Source of the DNA: Marivita sp.
GTDB lineage: Bacteria; Pseudomonadota; Alphaproteobacteria; Rhodobacterales; Rhodobacteraceae
Reading direction: 5' to 3'
Length of the DNA stretch: 32,484 nt
NCBI RefSeq assembly: GCF_017643905.1
Contig: NZ_JAEPMO010000034.1
Location: 1-32,484 of the forward strand
Shown: one piece after another, positions 10,521 through 18,567 of the stretch
Numbering within the stretch: position 1 is the stretch's first letter
How the letters are laid out: every line of letters begins with the position of its first letter
Translations under genes and position numbers: made by a program
Notes under the pieces: model-generated
The model's database searches: none
Told to the model about the DNA's origin: nothing
The model's input: the letters and a program-made list of their open reading frames with translations, nothing else

Positions 10521-10988
10521 CTAGAGGCTGAGCCTGTAGGTGATTGACGTGGGGCGATCAAAGCCTGCGTGGGCTGTGCGGCCGATTTCGCGGAAACCCA
10601 GTGCCTCGAAGGTCGCGTGGTTTTCGACCAGTTCGATCCGGGTTTGCAATTCCACGCACGGCAGGCACAGCTCTGCGGCGCGCGATCTAGCGAGGGCAAT
10701 CAAGCGTCTTGCCAATCCCAGCCGCCGTGCATCCGGGGCGACAGCAAGCTTGCTCAGATAAAGGCTGTCGGATTTTGGCGTGAGAAAGACACAGGCCTGA
10801 ACCGGATCGCCGATCCCCCAGACCTCGCCGGTTTCGGCTTGGGCCGACACGCTGTCCAGGGAGAGCAGGTGCATGGAAGACGGCGGGTCGATGCGCCCGT
10901 CCATGTCGGCAAAGGCGGTTCGGATCAGGGTCAGGACATCCTTGAGCGCGGCATCGCCGGGACCGAGACGAGCGGGTGTCAGCTCCAT
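10521..10988 (-). CDS. GNAT-family N-acetyltransferase
   Basis: This is a 155-residue protein with the GNAT fold, which transfers an acetyl group from acetyl-CoA to an amine. Motif A is visible as LYLSKLAVAPDARRLGLARRLI, where RRLGLA supplies the pyrophosphate-binding loop. Motif B lies around FEALGFREIGRTAH near the C-terminus. The substrate is unknown. Its start overlaps the 3' end of the response-regulator gene by 10 bases, so it is probably the last gene of the kinase/regulator operon. Confidence 0.82.
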   Translation of the reverse strand: MELTPARLGPGDAALKDVLTLIRTAFADMDGRIDPPSSMHLLSLDSVSAQAETGEVWGIGDPVQACVFLTPKSDSLYLSKLAVAPDARRLGLARRLIALARSRAAELCLPCVELQTRIELVENHATFEALGFREIGRTAHAGFDRPTSITYRLSL

Positions 10989-11680
10989 GTCACCTCGCCC
11001 AGAAAGATATAGCCGGCGCCATAGATCGTCTTGATCAGGCGGGGGTTCTTGGGGTCCTCGCGCAGCTTGGTGCGCAGGCGCGAGATACGCACATCCATCG
11101 CGCGGTCAAAACTGTCGCCCGCGGCACCGCCCAGCGTGTCCTGCATGTAGTCGCGGGTGATCAGGCGGTTGGGGCTTTCGAGGAAAAGCCGCAGCACCTC
11201 GCCCTCGGCATGGGAAAACGGCGTTTCCGTGCCGGTGTCGTCCTCCAGCGAATAGCGATCGAAATGCGCGGTCCAGCCGTTGAAGCGGGCGGTCTGGCCC
11301 GTGGGCGCAGGGGTCGCGCGGGTGCGCAGACGGGCGCGGACACGGGCGACCACCTCGGCCGGATCAAAGGGCTTGATGATGTAATCATCGGCCCCCAGTT
11401 CCAGCCCGGTGATCTTGTCCTGCACCTGTGCGCGGCCAGAGATGATGATCACCGTCGCACCCTGTTCCAGCGCCAGACGGTGCACAAGACTGAGGCCATC
11501 ACGGTCGGGCAGGCCGAGATCGACGAGGCAGACATCCGGGGTTGTGCGGCGTAGCGCCGTTTCGAACTCTGCGGCGCGGGCAAAGCATTGGGTGTCGTAT
11601 CCGGCGTCTTCCAACGCTTCGGACAGCATGGTGCGGATCGCGGGTTCGTCGTCGAGGATGGTGATCAGGGGTTTGGTCAT
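10979..11680 (-). CDS. OmpR/PhoB-type response regulator
   Basis: This DNA-binding two-component regulator has 233 residues. The receiver domain spans about 1-120, with acidic residues D10 D11, phosphoacceptor Asp54 (CLVDLGLPDRDG) and Lys103 (YIIKPFDP). The winged-helix output domain (about 130-230) shows SHAEGEVLRLFLESPNRLITRDYM and the DNA-contact helix region RAMDVRISRLRTKL followed by TIYGAGYIF. Its start overlaps the end of the hybrid kinase by 4 bases. The two are therefore almost certainly a cognate pair. The signal and regulon are unknown. Confidence 0.92.
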   Translation of the reverse strand: MTKPLITILDDEPAIRTMLSEALEDAGYDTQCFARAAEFETALRRTTPDVCLVDLGLPDRDGLSLVHRLALEQGATVIIISGRAQVQDKITGLELGADDYIIKPFDPAEVVARVRARLRTRATPAPTGQTARFNGWTAHFDRYSLEDDTGTETPFSHAEGEVLRLFLESPNRLITRDYMQDTLGGAAGDSFDRAMDVRISRLRTKLREDPKNPRLIKTIYGAGYIFLGEVTWS

Positions 11681-13575
11681 GTCGGGAGGGCCTCGTGGCC
11701 CAGAAACGCGGCCAGATCGGATTTGCTGAAGGGTTTGGGCAGAACCGCGGTTTTTGCAGCCGCGTTTTGGTGGCGCGGGTCAGACGCGGGCAGGGAAGTC
11801 ATCAGGTAGACAGGTTTCTTCGGCAAAGCTTCGACCAATTCGGTGCCAAGCGCCGGGCCTTCAAGAGAGATGTCGGACAGGACAAAAGCGATGTCGGGCA
11901 CGCCTTGCGCGAGGGCAAGCGCTTCGTCGACCGAGGTCGCCTCGATCACGCTGTGGCCTAGGCTGGTGAGCATGTCACGGATCGTGGTGCGCAGATCGGG
12001 GCTGTCTTCGACCAGCAGAACCAGTTCGTTGCTCAGATGGCGGGCGGCATGGCGCAGGGGCAGGCGCAGGGTCACCCGTGCGCCGGTGTCGGTGTTGCCG
12101 ACCTGAAGCTGCCCGCCCGCCAGTTTGGCCATGTCATAAACCATCGACAGGCCAAGACCTGACCCGCCGTCGCCTTTGGTGGTGAAAAACGGATCAAGCG
12201 CGTGTTTCAGTGCCTCTTCCGAGAAACCGGCGCCGGTGTCCTCGACGGTGAAGTCGATCCAGGTGTCGCGCATCTCGGTGGCTTTCAACCGGATCGCGCC
12301 ATGTTCGCCGCAGGCATCGCGGGCGTTCAGGATGAGGTTGAGAAGGCTGTCCTGAAGCTGACCGGGATCAAGCAGGGCGCGTTCTGTGATCGAGGTGCTG
12401 ACATGCAGAGCGATGCTGTCGGGCAGTGACGGCGCTGCCAGAGTGTGCAGATCCGACAGGAAGCTTGCCACATCAAGCGGTTCAGGCCGCCATGCGCGAT
12501 GTGCGGTGATGTCGGCAATGCGGTTGAGCAGATCACCGCCACGGCGGGCGGCCTGCAACGTGGCCGTGATCAGAGGATCGGCGTCTGCAGGCAGGTCCAT
12601 GCGGGCGAGTTTCGACTGCATGCCAAGGATGATGGTCAGCAGGTTCGAGAAATCATGTGCGAGGCCGGAGGTCAGTTGCGCTGCCATTTCGCGGCGGCGG
12701 GTTTGCTGGAGCGCCGCGCGGGCCTGCGTTTCCTCGGTCACGTCCATCGACAGGATGTAGACGCCCTTTTCGGATTCGTCGGGGGTAAAGGCCACGCGGA
12801 TGCGGCGGGAGCTGTGGATGTCGGTGAACTCAAAGGTCGAGGGATCGCCCGCCAGCGCCATCTGGAGATGCGGCAGAACGCGGGCATAGGCATCGTCGCC
12901 CAAGGCTTCGGAAATATGCAGCCCGACGATCTTGGAGGGACGGCCCGGCATGACATTCGACAGGCGTCGGTTGGAAAACGTATAGCGCCCGGCGCTGTCC
13001 ACATGCGCGATATGGGCGGGCATCATTTCCGTGGTGAGGCGGGTGCGCGCCTCCATCTCGGTCAGTTCGCGCTGGGCTTCCTCCAGTGCGGATACCGTTG
13101 CGGCCAGTTTGCGGTTGGTGGCGGCCAGTTCCTCGGACCGGGCCAACACTTCTTCGGACAAAAGCTCGGATCGGGTGCGCAGCAATTGCTCCTGCGATTT
13201 CACCTCGGTGATGTCGGTATAGACGGTGACCCAGCCGCCTTGGGGCAGCGGTGCGCCTTCGACACTGATCGTGCGGCCGTTGGCGCGGGTGCGCTCCATG
13301 TAATGGGGCTGGAAGGCGCTGGCCTGTTCGACACGGGCGCGGATGAAGGTTTCGACATCGTCGATCTCTCCGTATTCGCCGCATTCGACAAGATGGCGGA
13401 TCGTGGTCTCGAAATCCGCACCGGGGCGGGTCAGGGCATGAGGAAGGTCGAACATTTCTGCAAACCGCGTGTTGCAGGCGGCGAGTCGCAGCTCGCTGTC
13501 ATAGATCGACAGGGCCTGTCCGATCAGGTTTAAACCAGCCTGAACCAGAGCGTCGGTATTTGCGCGATCAGGCAT
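11677..13575 (-). CDS. PAS-domain hybrid histidine kinase
   Basis: This 632-residue sensor kinase carries a receiver domain. The order is: a PAS_7-like domain (about 14-125; LIGQALSIYDSELRLAACN), a coiled-coil linker (130-180), a second PAS domain (180-285), a dimerisation/phosphoacceptor helix with His307 (GLAHDFSNLL), a HATPase domain (N-box Asn417, G1 EDTGAGF, G2 GGSGLGLS) and a C-terminal receiver with Asp568 (VLSDISLEG). There is no transmembrane segment, so it should sense a cytoplasmic cue. The ATG at 13575 lies inside the end of the upstream isomerase gene. The open frame continues further upstream, but that part is antisense-like extension of the neighbour. Confidence 0.9.
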   Translation of the reverse strand: MPDRANTDALVQAGLNLIGQALSIYDSELRLAACNTRFAEMFDLPHALTRPGADFETTIRHLVECGEYGEIDDVETFIRARVEQASAFQPHYMERTRANGRTISVEGAPLPQGGWVTVYTDITEVKSQEQLLRTRSELLSEEVLARSEELAATNRKLAATVSALEEAQRELTEMEARTRLTTEMMPAHIAHVDSAGRYTFSNRRLSNVMPGRPSKIVGLHISEALGDDAYARVLPHLQMALAGDPSTFEFTDIHSSRRIRVAFTPDESEKGVYILSMDVTEETQARAALQQTRRREMAAQLTSGLAHDFSNLLTIILGMQSKLARMDLPADADPLITATLQAARRGGDLLNRIADITAHRAWRPEPLDVASFLSDLHTLAAPSLPDSIALHVSTSITERALLDPGQLQDSLLNLILNARDACGEHGAIRLKATEMRDTWIDFTVEDTGAGFSEEALKHALDPFFTTKGDGGSGLGLSMVYDMAKLAGGQLQVGNTDTGARVTLRLPLRHAARHLSNELVLLVEDSPDLRTTIRDMLTSLGHSVIEATSVDEALALAQGVPDIAFVLSDISLEGPALGTELVEALPKKPVYLMTSLPASDPRHQNAAAKTAVLPKPFSKSDLAAFLGHEALPT

Positions 13576-14158
13576 CTCGCATGGCCCAGTCAAGCGCGTC
13601 TTCCAGACGGTCATCGCCCCAGAATAGTTCGTCCCCGACGGTGAAAGAGGGCGCACCGAAGATGCCGCGCGCTTGAGCATCGGCGGTCGTGTTGCGCAAG
13701 ACGGTCTTGACCTCGTCAGAGTCGGCGCGTTCGATCATCTTGGGATCCAGTCCCGCCTCGGCTGCGCATTCCGCGATCGTATCCGGGTCAGAGATATTGC
13801 GGCCGTGTTCGAATTCGGCCTGATACACCATCTGACAAAACCGAATTGCGGCTGCTCCCGGCAAGGCAGCTGTCGCAACCCGAGCTGCGAGCAGACCGTT
13901 CTGCGGGAAGAGATCAGGTTTCCGAAAGTTCAGGCCTCTTTCCTCTGCTCGGCGCGCCATATCGCGCCACATGTAGCGTCCTTTCACGGGATACACATTG
14001 AACGGGGACGACGTCAGGCCCTGCGCGGCAAAGATCGGACCAAGCAGAAAGGGGCGCCACACGACGTCGATTCCCCGGTGAGCAGCGATGCCAGGCAAAC
14101 GCATGACACTGAGATAGGAATAGGTTGAGGCAAACTCGAACCAGAACTCGACCTTCAT
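13568..14158 (-). CDS. 2-hydroxychromene-2-carboxylate isomerase-like (DsbA fold)
   Basis: This 196-residue protein belongs to the DsbA/kappa-GST family that includes 2-hydroxychromene-2-carboxylate isomerase, a glutathione-dependent enzyme of naphthalene breakdown. The N-terminus EFWFEFASTYSYLSV matches the family's SPYSY block, with Ser11 as the likely glutathione-activating residue. PFNVYPVKGRYMWRDMARRAEERGL and GIFGAPSFTVGDELFWGDDRL are further family blocks. The ATG at 14158 has gggag 8 bases upstream; longer in-frame starts have no ribosome site. It overlaps the hybrid kinase gene by 8 bases. The real substrate may be something other than a naphthalene intermediate. Confidence 0.83.
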   Translation of the reverse strand: MKVEFWFEFASTYSYLSVMRLPGIAAHRGIDVVWRPFLLGPIFAAQGLTSSPFNVYPVKGRYMWRDMARRAEERGLNFRKPDLFPQNGLLAARVATAALPGAAAIRFCQMVYQAEFEHGRNISDPDTIAECAAEAGLDPKMIERADSDEVKTVLRNTTADAQARGIFGAPSFTVGDELFWGDDRLEDALDWAMRDA

Positions 14159-14272
14159 GTTCTGTCTCCCATCGTCATACGACGGCCCAAACTCCGGCTG
14201 CACCGCACCCATGTCAAGCGTGACGAAGCGCCGGTTACAATTCGTAAGGATTGAGAAAACTTCAGGAAAAAG

Positions 14273-14300
14273 TTGACCCCCACACTTCCTTTTGTCCAAT
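14273..14300 (+). promoter_or_regulatory. Candidate promoter for the acyl-CoA synthetase/liv operon
   Basis: TTGACC (14273-14278) and tccaat (14295-14300) are spaced by 16 bases, about 65 bases upstream of the operon's first start codon. The -35 box matches 5 of 6 consensus positions; the -10 box matches 4 of 6 but lacks the important second-position A. The surrounding 206-base divergent interval shows no other clear signal. Confidence 0.33.
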
Positions 14301-14364
14301 CTTGAGACAGAGTCGCGAAAAGCGAACGGTTCGGGGAATTACCCGGGCAACGGGAGGAAAAGTT

Positions 14365-16338
14365 TTGGCACATATGACCATGGGCGCAGAGGGTCTGCGC
14401 TCTGTTCCGGCGTTATTGACGCGCAACGCTTCGCAGTTTGGCGGCTCGCCCGCCTATCGCGAAAAGGAATATGGCATTTGGCAAAGCTGGACCTGGGCCG
14501 AGACCGCCAAGGAGGTCGAGGCGCTTGCACTGGGTCTCTTGAACCTTGGCGTGAACGAGGGCGATTTCATCGCCATCATCGGGCGCAACCGTCCATATCT
14601 CTATTGGTCGATGGTTGCCGCGCAATCCGTGGGCGCGATCCCGGTTCCGCTCTATCAGGACGCGGTGGCCGAAGAGATGGAATACGTACTTGACCATTGC
14701 GGTGCGCGCTTTGCCATCGTCAGCGATCAGGAGCAGGTGGACAAGGTGATCGAGGTGCAGGACCGCCTGCACCAGTTCGAACACATGATCTATCTCGATC
14801 CGCGCGGCTTGCGGAAATACGACCATACCCGGCTGCATCAGTTCAGCCATGTGCAGGATCAGGGTCGCGCCGCCCATGATGAATACATCAAGGAGCTTCA
14901 GGCCCGGACCGCCAAGCTGGTTTACGACAGCACCTGCGTGATGCTGTACACCTCAGGCACGACCGGCAAGCCCAAGGGTGTGGTGCTGTCGAACCGCAAC
15001 ATCATCGAGACCGCAAAAGCGTCATCGGAATTCGATCACCTGCGGGCCGATGACGAGGTGCTGGCCTATCTGCCGATGGCTTGGGTTGGCGATTTCATCT
15101 TCTCCATCGGGCAGGCCTATTGGACGGGCTTCTGCGTGAACTGTCCGGAAAGCCCGGAGACCATGATGACGGACCTGCGCGAGATCGCGCCGTCCTATTA
15201 TTTCGCCCCGCCACGTGTCTTCGAGACGCAGCTGACGCAGATCATGATCCGGATGGAGGATGCGGGGGCGTTCAAGAAAAAGACGTTCGACTATTTCATG
15301 GCGCATGCCCGCAAGGTGGGTCCGGCCATTCTTGATGGGCATGAGGTTAGCACGCTTGACTGGCTGAAATACAAGCTGGGCGAGGTGATGGTCTACGGGC
15401 CGTTGAAGAACGCGTTGGGCTTTTCGAATGTGCGCGTCGGCTATACGGCAGGCGAGGCGATCGGTCCGGAAATCTTTGATTTCTATCGCTCTTTGGGCAT
15501 CAACCTGAAACAGCTTTATGGTCAGACCGAGGCGTCGGTCTTCATCACTCAACAGCCCGACGGCGAAGTGCGGTCGGACACAGTGGGTGTGCCATCGCCG
15601 GGTGTGGAGATCCGCATCGCCGAGAATGGCGAGGTGTTCTACCGCTCGCCGGGCGTGTTTGTGGAATACTACAAGAACGCGGAGTCGACGGCGGATACCA
15701 AGGACGCCGAAGGCTGGGTGGCCACGGGCGATGCGGGCTTCATCGAAGAAGCCACCGGCCATCTGCGCATCATCGACCGCGCCAAGGATGTGGGCGCTAT
15801 GGCAGATGGTGCGATGTTCGCGCCGAAATATGTGGAGAACAAGCTCAAGTTCTATCCAAACATTCTCGAAGCTGTCGTGTTCGGCGCAGGGCGCGATCGC
15901 TGCTGTGCCTTCATCAACATCGACCTGACGGCGGTTGGCAACTGGGCGGAGCGCAACAACATCGCCTACGCGTCCTATCAGGAGCTCGCGGGGCACAAGC
16001 AGGTGCTCGATACTATTCAAGCGCATATCGAAGAGGTCAACGCGAGTGTCGCGCAGGACGAGATGCTTTCGGGATGCCAGGTGCACCGCTTCCTTGTGCT
16101 GCACAAGGAGCTGGATGCGGATGACGGCGAACTGACCCGCACGCGGAAGGTGCGTCGCAAGATCATCGGTGAGAAGTTCGAAGACCTTGTGACCGCTTTG
16201 TACGACGGGTCAACCTCGGTCTACACCGAAACGGAAGTCACCTATGAGGACGGGCGCAAGGGCAAGATCAAGGCGACGCTGGAAATCCGTGACGCCAAGG
16301 TCGTCCCGGCCACACCGCAGCGGATGGCAGCGGAATGA
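14365..16338 (+). CDS. FadD-type acyl-CoA synthetase (AMP-forming)
   Basis: This ANL-superfamily ligase activates a carboxylic acid to its acyl-CoA through an acyl-AMP. It has 657 residues. The P-loop YTSGTTGKPKG is at about 195-205, followed by YGQTEAS (motif A5), GWVATGDAGF (A7) and IIDRAKD (A8 hinge). The C-terminal lysine region is TRTRKVRRKII. Length and layout fit long-chain or aryl acid ligases of the FadD15/bubblegum type. The TTG at 14365 lies 7 bases after gggagg; the ATG at 14374 is 16 bases away and less well placed. It heads an operon of branched-chain-type ABC transporter genes, so it probably activates the imported substrate. The substrate is not evident. Confidence 0.88.
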   Translation: MAHMTMGAEGLRSVPALLTRNASQFGGSPAYREKEYGIWQSWTWAETAKEVEALALGLLNLGVNEGDFIAIIGRNRPYLYWSMVAAQSVGAIPVPLYQDAVAEEMEYVLDHCGARFAIVSDQEQVDKVIEVQDRLHQFEHMIYLDPRGLRKYDHTRLHQFSHVQDQGRAAHDEYIKELQARTAKLVYDSTCVMLYTSGTTGKPKGVVLSNRNIIETAKASSEFDHLRADDEVLAYLPMAWVGDFIFSIGQAYWTGFCVNCPESPETMMTDLREIAPSYYFAPPRVFETQLTQIMIRMEDAGAFKKKTFDYFMAHARKVGPAILDGHEVSTLDWLKYKLGEVMVYGPLKNALGFSNVRVGYTAGEAIGPEIFDFYRSLGINLKQLYGQTEASVFITQQPDGEVRSDTVGVPSPGVEIRIAENGEVFYRSPGVFVEYYKNAESTADTKDAEGWVATGDAGFIEEATGHLRIIDRAKDVGAMADGAMFAPKYVENKLKFYPNILEAVVFGAGRDRCCAFINIDLTAVGNWAERNNIAYASYQELAGHKQVLDTIQAHIEEVNASVAQDEMLSGCQVHRFLVLHKELDADDGELTRTRKVRRKIIGEKFEDLVTALYDGSTSVYTETEVTYEDGRKGKIKATLEIRDAKVVPATPQRMAAE

Positions 16339-16395
16339 TGGCCCGGTTTGCAGCGCAATCCGGTGCCAACGCCCCCAGAATTTCATGGGCGGGCC

Positions 16396-16421
16396 CGAGA
16401 ATCTTCGTACGAAGATTCTCG
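16396..16421. repeat. 26-bp perfect palindrome between ligase gene and livG
   Basis: The left half cgagaatcttcgt (16396-16408) is exactly complementary to 16409-16421, with no spacer. As RNA it makes an 11-bp hairpin with a four-base loop, and the downstream sequence is AT-rich (aataacctt) without a T-run. It probably acts as an intercistronic processing or partial termination element. Its TTCG/CGAA centre resembles the palindromes at 4522-4613. Confidence 0.8.
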
Positions 16422-16474
16422 AATAACCTTAAGAAATCATGGAGCCACGCGGCACATGCCGGGGGAAGGGCGCA

Positions 16475-17287
16475 ATGAAAGACACCGAAGGATACGTCAC
16501 TGCAGACGGGCGTCAGATCGGCGGCACGCTCATGGAAATGCGCAACATCACCCTGCGTTTTGGCGGTGTGGTGGCCATTCAGGACATCAGCTTTGACATC
16601 CGTGAAGGCGAAGTGCGCGCCATCATCGGTCCCAACGGCGCGGGCAAATCGTCCATGCTCAACGTCATCTCGGGCTTCTACACGCCCTCGGAAGGCGAGG
16701 TCTGGTACCAGGGCGCCAAGCGCCCGCCAATGAAGCCGTTTGAGGTGGCCCGGCAGGGTGTGGCGCGGACCTTCCAGAACATTGCGCTCTTCGAAGGGAT
16801 GACGGTGCTCGACAACGTCATGACCGGACGTTTGACCCACATGAACGCCGGGATCGCGTCGCAAGCGCTTTGGTGGGGCAAGGCGCGGGACGAGGAAATG
16901 GAGAACCGCGAAAAGGTGGAGCGGGTGATCGACTTCCTCGAGATCCAGAACATCCGCAAGACGCCGGTGGGCCGACTGCCCTACGGCCTCAAGAAGCGTG
17001 TCGAACTGGCGCGTGCGCTGGCGGCAGAGCCGTCGCTTTTGCTGCTGGATGAACCGATGGCCGGCATGAACGTCGAAGAGAAAGAGGACATGAGCCGCTT
17101 CATCCTCGACGTGAACGACGAATTCGGCACGACGATCTGCCTGATCGAACATGACATGGGGGTCGTGATGGACCTTTCCGACCGCGTGGTCGTCATGGAT
17201 TACGGCAAGAAGATCGGCGACGGCACCCCAGACGAGGTGCGCAACAATCAGGATGTGATCGACGCCTATCTTGGCGTGCCGCATTGA
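16475..17287 (+). CDS. livG: Branched-chain-type ABC transporter ATPase LivG
   Basis: This is one of two cytoplasmic ATPases powering the LivHM-type importer. In 270 residues one sees Walker A GPNGAGKSS (52-60), the Q-loop Gln101 (RTFQNIALF), the signature LPYGLKKRVELARAL (from 168), Walker B LLLLDEPMAG (188 on) and the switch His226 (LIEHDMGVV). The signature reads PYGLKKR instead of LSGGQ, as is common in LivG proteins. The ATG at 16475 with aaggg upstream is preferred; an earlier ATG at 16439 lies close to the palindrome and has no clear ribosome site. The first 20 residues are an extension before the usual LivG start. Confidence 0.92.
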   Translation: MKDTEGYVTADGRQIGGTLMEMRNITLRFGGVVAIQDISFDIREGEVRAIIGPNGAGKSSMLNVISGFYTPSEGEVWYQGAKRPPMKPFEVARQGVARTFQNIALFEGMTVLDNVMTGRLTHMNAGIASQALWWGKARDEEMENREKVERVIDFLEIQNIRKTPVGRLPYGLKKRVELARALAAEPSLLLLDEPMAGMNVEEKEDMSRFILDVNDEFGTTICLIEHDMGVVMDLSDRVVVMDYGKKIGDGTPDEVRNNQDVIDAYLGVPH

Positions 17288-17297
17288 GGGAGCAGAC

Positions 17298-18251
17298 ATG
17301 CTGAACGACATTTTCATCGCGCCCTTCTCGGATATGATTTCCGCACCGGACTTCCTGATGCAGGTGCTTTGGGAAGGGCTGGTTTCGGGCATTCTCTATG
17401 CGCTGATCGCGCTGGGCTTCGTGCTGATCTTTCGGTCGAGCCGCATCTTCAACTTCGCCCAAGGCATCATGGTGGTGTTTGCCGCGCTGACCCTGGTGGG
17501 GCTTTTTGCCATGGGCATCCCGGCCTGGATCAGCGTCGGTCTGACGCTGGGTGTCATGTTCGTGCTGGCGGTGGCCATCGAACGGGTGGTGCTGCGGCCT
17601 CTGGTAGGCCAGCCTGACATCATCCTTTTCATGGCGACCATCGGGATCACGCTGTTCCTCATCGGGTTTGGTGAGACGATTTTCGGCGGTGAAAACAAGG
17701 TCATGATCACCGAGGAACTGGGCATCCCGACGGGTGACACCGTTCTCGAACCCTTTGGCGGCCTGCTGATCCTGCAGCATCTCGACATCACCGTGGTGGT
17801 CGTGGCGACGCTTCTGGTGCTCGCGCTCCTGGCTTTCCTCAACTACACCCAAATGGGCCGCGCCATCCGCGCGCTGGGCGACGATCACCAGGCGGCGCTG
17901 TCGGTGGGGATCAGCCTGCAGACGATCTGGGTGCTGGTCTGGTTCATCGCAGGCATCATCGCGCTGGTGACAGGCATCGCCTGGGGCGCGCGCGCCGGTG
18001 TCAGCTTTGCGCTCGAGGTGATCGCCTACAAGGCGCTGCCGGTTCTGATGCTGGGTGGTCTTGAATCCATCACAGGGGCGATCGTCGGCGGGTTGATGAT
18101 CGGCATTCTGGAAAAACTGTTCGAGATTTACTGGGGCCAGCCGCTGCTGGGTGGCAACACCGAGACATGGTTCGCTTTCGTGCTGGCCCTTATCGTGCTG
18201 CTCTTCCGTCCGCAGGGTCTGTTCGGAGAACGGATCATCGAACGGGTCTAG
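17298..18251 (+). CDS. livH: Branched-chain-type ABC transporter permease LivH
   Basis: This inner-membrane permease of the HAAT (LivH) family has 317 residues with about eight hydrophobic segments. Typical LivH blocks are YALIALGFVLIFRSSRIFNFAQG, split here by recognition of the SRIFNFAQG loop, MGRAIRALGDDHQAALSVGI (the cytoplasmic EAA-like loop that contacts the ATPases) and LGGLESITGAIVGG. The ATG at 17298 follows gagggag closely and lies 10 bases after the livG stop. A GC-rich pair of hairpins follows the gene. Confidence 0.92.
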   Translation: MLNDIFIAPFSDMISAPDFLMQVLWEGLVSGILYALIALGFVLIFRSSRIFNFAQGIMVVFAALTLVGLFAMGIPAWISVGLTLGVMFVLAVAIERVVLRPLVGQPDIILFMATIGITLFLIGFGETIFGGENKVMITEELGIPTGDTVLEPFGGLLILQHLDITVVVVATLLVLALLAFLNYTQMGRAIRALGDDHQAALSVGISLQTIWVLVWFIAGIIALVTGIAWGARAGVSFALEVIAYKALPVLMLGGLESITGAIVGGLMIGILEKLFEIYWGQPLLGGNTETWFAFVLALIVLLFRPQGLFGERIIERV

Positions 18252-18253
18252 CG

Positions 18254-18300
18254 CAGCGCGGGGCGCGCTGTTCGCAGGGGATGCCGGGCCAAGGCCCGGC
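18254..18300 (+). other. Two intercistronic hairpins between livH and the small gene
   Basis: The first hairpin pairs 18254-18260 (cagcgcg) with 18264-18270 around ggg. The second pairs 18283-18290 (gccgggcc) with 18293-18300 (ggcccggc) around aa. There is no T-run. They may stabilise the upstream mRNA or set the stoichiometry of the downstream genes. Confidence 0.55.
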
Positions 18301-18327
18301 CTACGGAAAGATCGAAGGTACATTCAT

Positions 18328-18567
18328 ATGGCAAAGCTGATCGCAGTTCTGAACGTCATCGCCTGGTCCGGGTTCTGGGCTTTTGGTTACCTCGCGCTGT
18401 CCAGCGGGTCCGATGCGGGATCGCAGACAGTGGTTGCGATCCTTTTGGCTGCCATCGGAGGGGCCGCAGGGTTGTGGGCCTATTTGTGGCTGATCCGCCA
18501 TTCCGAAGTCACCGGATATGCCAAACCGCGCAACCGTGCTGCGATCCATGAAGAGGAGACCGCCTGA
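18328..18567 (+). CDS. Small two-helix membrane protein embedded in liv operon (79 aa)
   Basis: This 79-residue product has two clear hydrophobic helices (about 4-25, LIAVLNVIAWSGFWAFGYLA, and 33-56, QTVVAILLAAIGGAAGLWAY). A polar, charged tail ends in HEEETA. A gaaggt precedes the ATG at a suitable distance, and the stop overlaps the livM start (TGATG). That coupling argues that it is translated with the transporter. I do not recognise the family. It could be an accessory subunit of the permease, but no function is shown by the sequence. Confidence 0.78.
   Translation: MAKLIAVLNVIAWSGFWAFGYLALSSGSDAGSQTVVAILLAAIGGAAGLWAYLWLIRHSEVTGYAKPRNRAAIHEEETA

Noticed and set aside
16439-16474. Upstream ATG at 16439 as the livG start
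   Set aside because: The extra residues (MEPRGTCRGKG) have no LivG counterpart, and the ATG at 16475 has the better ribosome site.
17193-18323. Long minus-strand open frame across livG end and livH
   Set aside because: The translation is dominated by Asp, His, Gln and Arg, as expected from the complement of membrane-protein codons; livH is certain on the other strand.
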